Assembly (NCBI RefSeq): GCF_023734095.1
Contig: NZ_AP024620.1
Location: forward strand, 430,501-494,500
Direction of reading: 5' to 3'
Source: Moorella sp. Hama-1
GTDB taxonomy: Bacteria; Bacillota; DSM-521; Neomoorellales; Neomoorellaceae
DNA length: 64,000 bases
Below the pieces are notes generated by a model. The model was not told the DNA's origin. It made no database searches and saw only the letters and a list, made by a program, of their open reading frames with translations. This document shows positions 23,301 through 31,857 of this stretch, one piece after another. The stretch's first letter is position 1, and every line of letters starts with the position of its first letter. The position numbers and the translations under genes are program-made.

Positions 23301-25720
23301 AATTCCCCCTCATCGCCTTCAAGAACAACATCGTCTTTAACAACCAGGGCGAAGCCTACGCCATCTACCGCCTCAAAGGCGAAGCCTATAACCACCTGCC
23401 CCTGGCGGAGAGGCAGATGGTCATCAAGCGTTTGGAAGAAAGCTTCTACGGTTACGAAGGCAAAGGGCAGATCCTCCTGCTATGCGAAGAACTGCGCCTG
23501 GACGAAGGCGGCTACCTGGCTAGCGCCGGCGTCACCTACGACCTGCCCCGGGAGGCGGCCCAGGAGGCCTCCCGCCACGCCCGGTCCGTGCGGGAAGCCT
23601 TAAGCTACGGCGCCCGCCGCCGGCGCCGTTACCTGGCCCTGCAACTGCGCCTGGCCCCCCAACTGGATGATATCAAAACCTTACTGGCCGAAGCCCGCGA
23701 CCTGGCCCTGGGCACCTTCCTGCGCTCGGAAAAGTGGCTGCTCTCCCCCCGGCGCCTGCAGGAAGCCCTGGAGGCGGAAGAAGAACTGTACCACCGCCTC
23801 CGGAACATCACCGCCGGCCGGGCCGATTTCGGCGACCTGGACTTCATTATCCGCCGTAACACCCGCCGGGTAGGGGTCCTGCCGCCGCCGTTGCCGTCCC
23901 GCGGCGCCGGCCGCTTCACCCCGGCCATCATCAGCGCCTTCAGCGACGGCTGCCTCCTGGAAGAGCACCCGGGCTATATCGCCATCACCGAAGGTAATGA
24001 CGAAACCCATTACCAGCTTTTCATCACCTTCCCCGACCTCCCCAAAAGCATCCCGGAGACAGGGGCCGAATGGCTGGCCAGCCTGGATGTCAACGAAGCG
24101 GCTATCGACGCCGTGGTCCACTTCCAGGTTACCCGGCCCTTCAAGGCCAAGAAAACCGCTGAAAGCCGCCGGCGCTTTCTGAAGGGCCAGATCGAGGAAG
24201 CGATAAAGGGACGGGACGAACCAAGCGTAGACGAAGAATATGGTATCACAGAGGGAAGATACCTGGAAAGCAAGATCCAGTCCGGCCAGCCCCTGGCGGC
24301 CATAGCCGTCACCCTGGCTGTGGCCGGCAAAGACCTGAAAGCGGTCCGGGCCACGGCAACCAGGACGGTGGAAAGGTATACTTCTTCCGGTTACCGCGCC
24401 GTCCGGCCGGTAGGCGACCAGGTCAAGTGCCTGTACTCCTTCCTGCCCGGCGCCCCGCCGGCTGCGCCCCTGATCGAGTGCGACCCGGGCTTCATCGCCG
24501 CCGCCGGCCCTCACATATCCCTGGAGACCGGCGACGGCAAAGGCTTTTTTCTGGGCTGGTCCGGGGCGGCCCCGGTCTGGTGGCGGCCGGGCTACGCAGC
24601 TAAAGAATTGGGCCGTTCCAACGCCGTCTTTATCACCGGCGGCCTGGGCGGCGGCAAGAGCATGACCATCAAGACCATGGGCTATTTCATTCACCTGGCC
24701 GGCGGCGTGCTGTTCGTCATCGACCCCAAGAAAAACGAATACCGGGCATACGAGCGCCTGTTTCCTATTAAGCGTATCGACCTCTCTCCCGGCGGCGACC
24801 AGGAATTGAACCCCTTTATGCTGGCCGCCGACGAGCGCCGGGCCAAGGGAATAGTCCTGGATTTTTTAAGCATCGCTTTAAACCTCCGCGACGACAATGA
24901 CGTGCGCCGGGTGGCCGTAGCCCAGGCGGTAGAAAGGGTGGCCGTCCGGCCGCCGGCGGAGCGTAACCTTGAGGTTTGCCTGAAAGAATTGAACCGGATG
25001 GCCGGGGAGAAAGTTCATCCCCAGGTCGCCCAGGAGGCCGGCCAGTGCGCCCTGCTATTAGAATCCCTGCGGGACGGCTCCCTGGGCCACCTGGTCTTCG
25101 GCAAAGGAATGGAGAATAAGATCGCCCCTGTCACGGTGGTCAGCCTCCAGGGCTTGCCCCTGCCGCGCACCGCCCAGAACCTCCTGGCCGGCCGGATAAC
25201 CGAAAGCGAGCGCCAGGGCCTGGGGATGCTTTACCTGGCGGCGGCCATGGCCCGAGAGGTGGCTTTCTCCCTGCCGGCGAATATAACCAAGGGCCAGATT
25301 TTCGACGAAGTCTGGATGCTGGCCGGCATCTCCGAAGGCGCAAGGCTGCTGGACGAACTGATCCGGATGGGCGCCCGGAGCTATAACGCCATCCCCATCC
25401 TGGCCACCCAGAACGCCAGCGACGTGGCCAACATGCAAACGATTAAAAACAACGTCAGCTACGTCCTGTGCTTCCGGGCGCAGGATAAAAGCGAGATCCG
25501 TAGTAATATAGAGCTGTTGGGCGCCGATGTAGAAGAGGAAGAAGGGAAGAAAGGGGCCGGGCTCACCAGCCTCTTCCGTTCCCTGGAAAGCGGCTGGTGC
25601 CTGATGAAGGACGCCCAGGGCCGCATCGGCCAGGTATACATCGATCCCCGGCCGGAATACCTCTTGCAGGTGTTCGACACCACGCCGGGGAGGCAAGGGG
25701 AGGAGATTAAGAGTGGTTGA
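23297..25720 (+). CDS. VirB4/ConE-type conjugation ATPase
   Basis: About 807 aa, the motor of the type IV secretion machine. Walker A is GGLGGGKSMTIK near residue 450; FVIDPKKNEYRAYERLFP is the typical post-Walker element; Walker B is GQIFDEVWML near 668; then GARSYNAIPILATQNASDVA. The N-terminal half is the usual variable VirB4 domain. TTG 23297 after GGAGGTGG fits MKFPLIAFKNNIVF, which is the normal VirB4-like beginning; an earlier in-frame start at 23270 would run deep into tcpE. It overlaps the AAA+ gene by eight bases. Confidence 0.92.
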   Translation: MKFPLIAFKNNIVFNNQGEAYAIYRLKGEAYNHLPLAERQMVIKRLEESFYGYEGKGQILLLCEELRLDEGGYLASAGVTYDLPREAAQEASRHARSVREALSYGARRRRRYLALQLRLAPQLDDIKTLLAEARDLALGTFLRSEKWLLSPRRLQEALEAEEELYHRLRNITAGRADFGDLDFIIRRNTRRVGVLPPPLPSRGAGRFTPAIISAFSDGCLLEEHPGYIAITEGNDETHYQLFITFPDLPKSIPETGAEWLASLDVNEAAIDAVVHFQVTRPFKAKKTAESRRRFLKGQIEEAIKGRDEPSVDEEYGITEGRYLESKIQSGQPLAAIAVTLAVAGKDLKAVRATATRTVERYTSSGYRAVRPVGDQVKCLYSFLPGAPPAAPLIECDPGFIAAAGPHISLETGDGKGFFLGWSGAAPVWWRPGYAAKELGRSNAVFITGGLGGGKSMTIKTMGYFIHLAGGVLFVIDPKKNEYRAYERLFPIKRIDLSPGGDQELNPFMLAADERRAKGIVLDFLSIALNLRDDNDVRRVAVAQAVERVAVRPPAERNLEVCLKELNRMAGEKVHPQVAQEAGQCALLLESLRDGSLGHLVFGKGMENKIAPVTVVSLQGLPLPRTAQNLLAGRITESERQGLGMLYLAAAMAREVAFSLPANITKGQIFDEVWMLAGISEGARLLDELIRMGARSYNAIPILATQNASDVANMQTIKNNVSYVLCFRAQDKSEIRSNIELLGADVEEEEGKKGAGLTSLFRSLESGWCLMKDAQGRIGQVYIDPRPEYLLQVFDTTPGRQGEEIKSG

Positions 25721-26960
25721 GCTTAAGGGCGTTATCCTCGATTTCCGCCAGGCGGTAATGGCCCAGAACTTAAGCAAGGTCGCCTTTGACGCCGCCCTGA
25801 CGGTGGGCGTCCTCGTCCTCCTGGCCGAGGTGGCGGCCAATTACAAAAAGCGCCAGTACGTAAAAAACGCCCTGGTCGGCCTCATCGCCTTCAGCATTAC
25901 CTTCGCCTTCATCCGTTACTTCCCGGCCAGGGGCTCCGAATTCGAGCTGGTGGCCATGCTCCTGGGGCTCTGGTACGCGGCCCAGGTTATCTACAATCTT
26001 GCCGGCCGCGCCTTGAAGATATACAGCGAAGCCTTCAGCGGCGGCTGGCAGGCCTTCAGGCAGGCGGTCAACGGCAAAAAAGCCTACCAGCATAGCTACC
26101 GGCAAACCTACCAGGCTTACCAGGAAGCCGGCCGGAACACGGCCCAGGAAGAAAAGGATCCCAAGGAAGACATCCCGCCGGGGGTGGAGTACCTGCCGCC
26201 CCGGCGGCCGGACCCCGGGGCCTTCGACGGCCTCATCGGCCTGGACAAAGCGGTGGACGCCATTAAGACGGCCCTGGAACTCCCCTTAAAGCAGCCGGAG
26301 AAAATCAGGGAGTACAACCTGGAGTTGCCGCGGGGGATCCTGCTCTACGGCCCTCCCGGCACCGGCAAGACCAGCTTCGCCCGGGCCGCGGCCCGGTATT
26401 TCGGCTGCTCCTTCTACGCCGTCAACGCCTCTTCCCTCATCGGCCGTTACGTCGGCACCAGCGAGGCCAATTTGCGCGACCTCTTCGCCCACGCCCGCCG
26501 CCACCGGCCGGCGGTGATCTTTTTCGACGAGATCGACGCCATCGGCCGCCGCCGCGACGGCAGCAACCTGAACCGCGCCTCGGACATCCTCTTGCAGCTG
26601 CTCCTGGGCGAGCTGGACGGCTTCGCCGGCCGGGAAGGCATCTTTATTATCGCCGCCACCAACCGCGCCGACGTTCTGGACGAGGCCCTGGTGCGGCCGG
26701 GCCGCCTGGACCAGAAGATCGAGCTGCCCCTGCCGGGCGACCGCGCCCGCCGCCGGCTCTTTGAGGTCTACCTCCGGAACAGGCCCACCGAATTAAACGA
26801 AACCGACTACCAGAACCTGGCGGCCAGGACGGCAGGAGCCTCCGCCGCCGACATCAAGGCCGCCTGCGACCGCGCCGCCTGGGCGGCCTCCCGCGTCCGG
26901 GCCAGGATTGACTGCGCCTACCTGATGGATGCTATTAACGAAGTAAGGGGGAAAGGATAA
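25713..26960 (+). CDS. Membrane-anchored AAA+ ATPase of the FtsH/Cdc48 type without protease
   Basis: 415 aa. Two N-terminal membrane helices (about residues 22-42 and 46-65), a third hydrophobic stretch near 75-95 and a linker. Then one classical AAA domain with GPPGTGKTSFARAAARYF near 212, VIFFDEIDAIGRRRD near 267 and second-region-of-homology ATNRADVLDEALVRPGRLDQ. Nothing like the FtsH HExxH protease follows. It may remodel or disassemble the secretion complex. Such an ATPase is not a standard part of Tcp-type systems. It overlaps the VirB4 gene and abuts the next gene, so it belongs to the operon. Confidence 0.85.
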   Translation: MVELKGVILDFRQAVMAQNLSKVAFDAALTVGVLVLLAEVAANYKKRQYVKNALVGLIAFSITFAFIRYFPARGSEFELVAMLLGLWYAAQVIYNLAGRALKIYSEAFSGGWQAFRQAVNGKKAYQHSYRQTYQAYQEAGRNTAQEEKDPKEDIPPGVEYLPPRRPDPGAFDGLIGLDKAVDAIKTALELPLKQPEKIREYNLELPRGILLYGPPGTGKTSFARAAARYFGCSFYAVNASSLIGRYVGTSEANLRDLFAHARRHRPAVIFFDEIDAIGRRRDGSNLNRASDILLQLLLGELDGFAGREGIFIIAATNRADVLDEALVRPGRLDQKIELPLPGDRARRRLFEVYLRNRPTELNETDYQNLAARTAGASAADIKAACDRAAWAASRVRARIDCAYLMDAINEVRGKG

Positions 26961-27511
26961 TGCGAGGCAGCACGCACCTCTTCAGCGGCCTGGCCGCGGC
27001 CTCGCTGCTCGGTACGGATTTGCCGGGGCTGGGGATGGCCGCCCTGGGGGCTTTGCTCCCGGATATAGACCACCCGGACAGCTTAATCAGCCGGGAAATC
27101 ACACCCGGGGCGCCCCTGGGCCGGATAGGGCGGGGCTTAATCGGGCTGGCCATCCTGGGAGCCTGGTATCAGACCAGGCTTCCTTTGTTGCTAACGGTAG
27201 GGATTACCTTTGTGGCGCTGGCGTTTCTTCCCCACCGGGGGATAACACATTCCTTGTTGGGTCTGGTGTTGGCCTGGCTGGCGGTAAAGGCGTTGGGCTG
27301 GCCGCAGGCGCCGTTCCTGATCGGCTACGGGATCCACCTGGCGGAAGACTTGTTGACCCCTTCGGGCATACCCCTGCTGTACCCCTGGCAGGAGCGCATG
27401 CGCGTACCCCTGATACAGACTGGGGGGATAATTGATAGAGCTCTGGGCTTAACAGCCATGGTTATCTTCTTGATAGCCGCATGGAGATACGTACCGGTTT
27501 TATTGCACTGA
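26960..27511 (+). CDS. Membrane-bound metal-dependent hydrolase, YdjM type
   Basis: 183 aa with five or so membrane helices. The motif HLFSGLAAASLLG near the start, LLPDIDHPDS, LPHRGITHSLLGLVL and GYGIHLAEDLLTPSGIPLLY are the His/Asp metal motifs of the YdjM/LexA-regulated membrane hydrolase family. The natural substrate is unknown; a lipid phosphate is possible. The ATG overlaps the AAA+ stop by one base (TAATG). Confidence 0.82.
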   Translation: MRGSTHLFSGLAAASLLGTDLPGLGMAALGALLPDIDHPDSLISREITPGAPLGRIGRGLIGLAILGAWYQTRLPLLLTVGITFVALAFLPHRGITHSLLGLVLAWLAVKALGWPQAPFLIGYGIHLAEDLLTPSGIPLLYPWQERMRVPLIQTGGIIDRALGLTAMVIFLIAAWRYVPVLLH

Positions 27512-27543
27512 TTTACTTTCGAAAGGAGGCGCAGAACCTCTAA

Positions 27544-29001
27544 ATGGCTAAACACCTTAAGAAATTGTGTATGGTGCTTTTAACCATCCTGCTTGCCTTC
27601 AACGTTTTGATGCCCGCCGCCCTGGCGGGCATCGGCGATCAACCGGCAAAAGATTGGAACCTCCAGGGCGACATCGAATCCGAGAAGGCCATTGAAGGGC
27701 AGATGTTCAATATCGCCAGCATCACCTTCTTGAACCCGGCTACTACAACTACAGCCGTCACCGCGGTTGGCCCCTTTGGGCTTCTGACCGTAGGCGCCGG
27801 CGCGGCTGCCGCCGGCTTGGCGGAAATCGCCAGACCCGAAAACGCCATCTGGGAGAACTGGCCCCTGGGCAGATACGTTTTTTACCATTACGCGCCGGAT
27901 AAATACCTGGGCATGGTGCCGACCGCCCAGCACGCCACCAGTGCCATCGGCGACATGATCGCCAATTTAATATTTTCCCTGAGCAAATCAATTACCCGAA
28001 CCTCAATCAACATTATGGTCCTGGCTTTCCACACCGATATCGTCAGCGGCATGATCCCCTGGGTCTCCCGGGGCGTGGCCGATATCTTCACCAACCCCCA
28101 GAACGATCTGACGCCGGTTTTGCTCATATTAGGCATGAGCCTGCTATTGATTTACAGCGTCTTTAAGCTCTTACGCGGCCAGGCCGTTTCCGTAATAGGG
28201 TCACTCTTAATCGCCCTTTTAGGCGTAGGGGGCGTTTTCTTTTTCAGCGCCAACGCGGAAAAACTAACCGGCGACTTCACCCGGTTCACCGATAACACGG
28301 CGGGGCTTTTCCTGGGCGCCATCAGCAGCTATACCGCTAAAAGCCAGGATGTAAATATCAGCAACCCCATCGACCGGGGCCTGGTTGCCGCCGGGCAAAC
28401 GGCCTGGGATACGATCATCGCCCGGCCCTGGGCCGTAACCATGTTCGGCACGGCCGACGAAAGCAAGCTCAAGCTCACCCAAGACGAATACGACAAAATG
28501 GATAAAAGCTCCTTCCCGGCCGAAAGCCTGGCTAAGATCCAGCCAGGCATGCGCATCGACACTCTGTTCCTGGGCTGCGGCGGCGACGCCCGGGACGCCG
28601 TGGCCGACATCCTGGGCCGGCCCAATAAACGCTACCTGCTCGTAACAAGGGAAGACATCGACCACGGCTTCCATCCCGGGACCATGATCGGTTTCAACCC
28701 CGCCAATACCCTGAATCATATCGAAGCGGCCCTGCTGACCCTCCTGCCGGCTGGCGCCTTTGCCATCCTGATCGGCCTGGTAGGCCTCAGCATCATCGTC
28801 TGCCAGGCCGTCCTGGCGGCCCTGCTCCTGGTGCTACCCCTGGCGTTATTCGCCTTGATGATCCCGGAGACCGGCTGGACCCTGGCCAACCGCTACTTCC
28901 GCACCTTGATCGGCTTTTTTGCCGTCAAGCTCATTTACGGCGTCTACCTGTCCCTGGTCCTGGTGGTGGCCACCAGCTTTACGAAGGCGGTGATGGGCTA
29001 A
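27544..29001 (+). CDS. VirB6/ConG-like multi-pass channel protein
   Basis: 485 aa. Signal-like N terminus (LCMVLLTILLAFNVLMPAAL), an external segment, then membrane helices near residues 195-212 (VLLILGMSLLLIYSVFKLL), 220-235, 395-415 (AILIGLVGLSIIVCQAVLAA), 418-432 and 450-475. Extended TrbL/VirB6-like architecture. GAAAGGAGG is upstream of ATG 27544. The stop overlaps the next start. Assigned by plan and operon position; no sharp motif exists in this family. Confidence 0.7.
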   Translation: MAKHLKKLCMVLLTILLAFNVLMPAALAGIGDQPAKDWNLQGDIESEKAIEGQMFNIASITFLNPATTTTAVTAVGPFGLLTVGAGAAAAGLAEIARPENAIWENWPLGRYVFYHYAPDKYLGMVPTAQHATSAIGDMIANLIFSLSKSITRTSINIMVLAFHTDIVSGMIPWVSRGVADIFTNPQNDLTPVLLILGMSLLLIYSVFKLLRGQAVSVIGSLLIALLGVGGVFFFSANAEKLTGDFTRFTDNTAGLFLGAISSYTAKSQDVNISNPIDRGLVAAGQTAWDTIIARPWAVTMFGTADESKLKLTQDEYDKMDKSSFPAESLAKIQPGMRIDTLFLGCGGDARDAVADILGRPNKRYLLVTREDIDHGFHPGTMIGFNPANTLNHIEAALLTLLPAGAFAILIGLVGLSIIVCQAVLAALLLVLPLALFALMIPETGWTLANRYFRTLIGFFAVKLIYGVYLSLVLVVATSFTKAVMG

Positions 29002-30143
29002 TGCTGGGATTAGCCATGATCCTGCAAGCCGCTATATTCCTGGCGGCCGCCTTCTATCGCAAGAAATTCTTAAACTTCATCATGGAGAGCGTCCAGGAAG
29101 GCGCCTCCAAATACCACGAAAAGGCTACCGAACGCATAATCCAGGCCAACGCCGCCCTGGCCCGCCGCCTGGGACTGACCGACATGATCAGCGACTGGTG
29201 GATCGCCAGGCATAACAGGGGGGCAGGGGGAGGGCCCCCGGATGAAGATCACAAAGACGCCGCTTTAGGCGGCGTTTGGGAGCAGATGCCGCCCCCGCCG
29301 CCCCGGCCTTCCAACGCCAAGCAGCTGCCGCCCGGAGGCCCGCCCACTATCGACATCGAACCGGAGCCGGAAGCCTGGGAGGGCCAGCCGCCCCAGGGTT
29401 ATCCCTTCAAAGAACTGGGAAACGGCCATGAAGAAACCGGTTTCATCATGGTAAATAAAGACAGTGCCCCTGGAACCGGCCTGGATACGGCGGCGGCGGT
29501 GCCCAGGGGGGTCAACGCAGCCAAGAAAGCTACTATTAATGTAGCTGGTGGCAGTACAACTGCCGCAGCTGCCGCAGGGGGGATGGCAGGAAAAGCTGCC
29601 GCGGGGCCACCGGCCGCCCTGGTGGTGGATATGGCTGTGTCCGCCGGCAAGAGAGTTAAAGAAGGCATCCAGGGAGAGGCGCAGGCAGTGGCCAGCCCGG
29701 CCGCCGGCCAACCGGCACGGGTGGCAGGAGTACGCCTGGAAGGGGGCAGAGAAGCCGGCAATTTACCGCCGGCGGCAGGAGCCGGGGCCATAGCCCCGGA
29801 GCAGGGGCAAGCCTTGGGTACAGCCAAACAGGCACCGGAGCCAGCCAGGCTTGACCCCCGGCCTGTTGTAGCCAACCGGGAGGCGCCGACGGCGTCCGGG
29901 GAAATGTGGAGGTCGGGAGCTACGGTTACTGGTACAGCCGGTACTTCCGGCACGCGCCGCGAACCAGCAATACCGGCACAGCCAGTTCCCCCTGGCGGGC
30001 AAGAGGGCCCTGCTTCTCAAGCTATCTACCGGTCCCAGGAACCCTTTGCTGCCAAACCGGCTGCCGCCTCCCACAAATCGGACGGCGGGCCGCCCCACCA
30101 TTCCGGTATGCCGGTAGCAAACAAAAAGCAGCAGGAACGCTAA
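29001..30143 (+). CDS. Membrane-anchored Pro/Ala-rich protein following the VirB6-like gene
   Basis: 380 aa. One N-terminal membrane helix (LAMILQAAIFLAAAFYRKKF), a basic amphipathic segment, and a long low-complexity tail rich in Pro, Ala and Gly (EQMPPPPPRPSNAKQLPPGG). It may be the detached tail of a ConG/TcpH-type protein, split from the gene upstream by the TAATG junction. It ends inside the terminator hairpin 30125-30160. Confidence 0.6.
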   Translation: MLGLAMILQAAIFLAAAFYRKKFLNFIMESVQEGASKYHEKATERIIQANAALARRLGLTDMISDWWIARHNRGAGGGPPDEDHKDAALGGVWEQMPPPPPRPSNAKQLPPGGPPTIDIEPEPEAWEGQPPQGYPFKELGNGHEETGFIMVNKDSAPGTGLDTAAAVPRGVNAAKKATINVAGGSTTAAAAAGGMAGKAAAGPPAALVVDMAVSAGKRVKEGIQGEAQAVASPAAGQPARVAGVRLEGGREAGNLPPAAGAGAIAPEQGQALGTAKQAPEPARLDPRPVVANREAPTASGEMWRSGATVTGTAGTSGTRREPAIPAQPVPPGGQEGPASQAIYRSQEPFAAKPAAASHKSDGGPPHHSGMPVANKKQQER

Positions 30144-30160
30144 CCCGCGCCTGCTGCTTT
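30125..30160 (+). terminator. Intrinsic terminator closing this operon segment
   Basis: AAAGCAGCAGG pairs with CCTGCTGCTTT, with the stop codon of the preceding gene in the loop. Confidence 0.75.
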
Positions 30161-30212
30161 AAACTACTTAAGCCTGATTTTGATCCCGGCATCAACGCCC
30201 CGGCAGCCTTTT
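30161..30212 (-). pseudogene. Remnant of a higA 3' end
   Basis: On the minus strand this reads like the last 15 codons of the higA gene at 31086-31355 (K-A-A-G-A-L ... G-I-K-I-R-L-K-stop against KVARALDAKIEIKLK), with one frame change. The DNA matches 31084-31135 closely, starting AACTACTTAAG on the plus strand. Together the two copies bracket the VapBC genes. Confidence 0.75.
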
Positions 30213-30228
30213 GCCCCCCACCCGTTTA

Positions 30229-30654
30229 TCAGGGGTACTCACTTAATAAACGGACAAATTTGAGGTCATTTTTTACGGCGTTATGCAACCTTTGGTCCGC
30301 GGTGAAAAGTTCACATCCCTTTATTTGGGCCGCCGCGATATAGGCTGTATCGTAAGCGCTTATCTGGTACTTGCGGCTTAAAGAAAAAATCCTATCAGAC
30401 TCTTGTTCGACATCTATCCAGGCGATCTGTAGGGCGGTAATCTCCTTAGCTGTTTTAATGAAAACTTCATCGCTGATCCTGCGGCGTCTTGAGGCTACCA
30501 GGCACGCATTAATCAGTTCAAGAGCCAGCAGTCTTGGGCCGAAAAGATTGGTTCGGCCCAAAGCGTAGTCCAGCATCAATTTTTTAGCCTTGGAGGAAAG
30601 CTCGTCGGGGAAATAGGCACAAAGGATGGCGCTTGCGTCCGCTACAACGTCCAT
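30229..30654 (-). CDS. vapC: VapC-type PIN-domain toxin
   Basis: 141 aa, PIN ribonuclease. MDVVADASAILCAYFPDEL has the first catalytic Asp, LLALELINA the Glu, YDTAYIAAA and FTADQRLHNAV the later Asp residues. All acidic residues are present. It follows the antitoxin gene with its start next to the stop (30654). Part of the cargo inserted behind higBA. Confidence 0.88.
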   Translation of the reverse strand: MDVVADASAILCAYFPDELSSKAKKLMLDYALGRTNLFGPRLLALELINACLVASRRRRISDEVFIKTAKEITALQIAWIDVEQESDRIFSLSRKYQISAYDTAYIAAAQIKGCELFTADQRLHNAVKNDLKFVRLLSEYP

Positions 30655-30914
30655 TATTTTTCCCTCGCTTCGAGTTCCTGCCGCGAAGCCCGGAAAATTT
30701 CCCCTGCGGTTATCCCCGAATCCTTCATGGCCTCAGAAATCTCCTGCATGGCAAGGTAATTTTTGATGCGGCTTAGGTTGGCGTATTCTTCATAAGGAAG
30801 GAGAGCGGCCACCGGCTTCCCTCTTTTCTCCAGAACTACGCTTTCCCAGCCCTCTACCCTTCTAATTAAATCAAGGAAAGATTCTTTGGCCTGGGTTACA
30901 TTTAGAGACATCAT
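30654..30914 (-). CDS. vapB: Phd/YefM-type antitoxin of VapC
   Basis: 86 aa: MSLNVTQAKESFLDLIRRVE, then VVLEKRGKPVAALLPYEEY, the Phd/YefM fold that binds DNA, and a helical C terminus that wraps the toxin. GGGGGTGA lies upstream. The palindrome CCATATTATATGG at about 30935-30947 may be the operator. Confidence 0.87.
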   Translation of the reverse strand: MMSLNVTQAKESFLDLIRRVEGWESVVLEKRGKPVAALLPYEEYANLSRIKNYLAMQEISEAMKDSGITAGEIFRASRQELEAREK

Positions 30915-31042
30915 AACTAGTCACCCCCACTAACCATATTATATGGCTGTTGTATAGGGAAAGCAAGTGCAGCAAGGAGAATGAAAATGGGTAAATGTCA
31001 TTCCAAAGAAAACGCGCAACTTAGGGGGGAATCCTACGGAAG

Positions 31043-31075
31043 CCCCTCCCTAACCACGGAGGGGTTAGGGAGGGG
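31043..31075. terminator. Perfect 13-bp hairpin between higBA and vapBC
   Basis: CCCCTCCCTAACC (31043-31055) pairs with GGTTAGGGAGGGG (31063-31075). There is no T-run on either side, so it may be a structural or insertion-related element instead of a terminator. Confidence 0.5.
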
Positions 31076-31085
31076 TAGTTCAGAA

Positions 31086-31355
31086 CTACTTAAGCTTGAT
31101 TTCGATCTTGGCGTCTAGCGCCCTGGCGACCTTTTTTAAAAAACGAAGGGAGGGATTATAGGTTCCGCTTTCCAATCTGGCAATGGCTGATTGGCGCGTT
31201 CCTACTTTACGCGCCAGTTCAGCCTGGCTGATGCCTTTGAGTTTTCGTTGTTCAATGATAGACTTGACAAGTTGGTATTCCGGCTCCAGGTCATCATAGG
31301 CCTGGCGAAAGGCTGGTTCCTTCATCAGTTTGTTTTTGAATTCCTTCCACTTCAT
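31086..31355 (-). CDS. higA: HigA-type antitoxin
   Basis: 89 aa with an HTH_XRE domain (IIEQRKLKGISQAELARKVG, TRQSAIARLESGTYNPSLRF). It should neutralise HigB and repress the pair. ATG 31355 overlaps the higB stop by four bases. Its 3' end is partially duplicated at 30161-30212. Confidence 0.88.
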   Translation of the reverse strand: MKWKEFKNKLMKEPAFRQAYDDLEPEYQLVKSIIEQRKLKGISQAELARKVGTRQSAIARLESGTYNPSLRFLKKVARALDAKIEIKLK

Positions 31356-31705
31356 TTAACTCCACCCGTCCTTTGCTTGTAATCCTTCATCCTGCTAAGA
31401 GCAGTTTTAAGTTCCTTTTGTGGTGCTTTTGAAGTTTTCTTGGAAAAAGCATGGGCTACGACCAAAGTGTTACCCGAGATGAAAAATAATAACCTGAACG
31501 CTTGGCCTCCGAAGGGAACCCGTAATTCCCAGAGGTCGCCGGCCATATGCCGGACATAGGGCATCCCGATTGAAGGTCCATACTCTTTAAGAAGGTCAAT
31601 GGCCCGGGCTATTTTCGCTTGCTCGCCGGGTTTTAGCGTTGCGATAAAGTCAACCACCGGCTGGTTGCCCGAAGCGCTTTCGTATAACTCGATTTCCCAC
31701 AGCAT
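31352..31705 (-). CDS. higB: HigB-type toxin (RelE superfamily, Gp49-like)
   Basis: 117 aa: MLWEIELYESASGNQPVVDF, LKPGEQAKIARAIDLLKEYG, HMAGDLWELRVPFGGQAFRL, the phage-derived Gp49/HigB signature. ATG 31705 has GAGG eight bases upstream. An imperfect palindrome ATAACATATGTGTTAT (about 31725-31740) probably serves as operator. Confidence 0.88.
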   Translation of the reverse strand: MLWEIELYESASGNQPVVDFIATLKPGEQAKIARAIDLLKEYGPSIGMPYVRHMAGDLWELRVPFGGQAFRLLFFISGNTLVVAHAFSKKTSKAPQKELKTALSRMKDYKQRTGGVK

Positions 31706-31813
31706 AAAACAATCCTCAATTGATATAACATATGTGTTATATATTGTAGCCGGGAATCTTTTTGTCGTCAACTTGAAACCTAGCAGGCCGATAGTAGTTA
31801 CAATCTCGGAGAA

Positions 31814-31841
31814 GGGAGCCTGAAACAGGGCTCCTTTTTTT
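31814..31841 (+). terminator. Intrinsic terminator before the cell-wall hydrolase gene
   Basis: GGAGCC pairs with GGCTCC, followed by seven T. Confidence 0.7.
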
Positions 31842-31857
31842 GATGGGGGGGATATTT

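Noticed and set aside
23681-24694. 337-codon minus-strand frame within the VirB4-like gene
   Set aside because: Antisense to clear Walker motifs; composition is a shadow.
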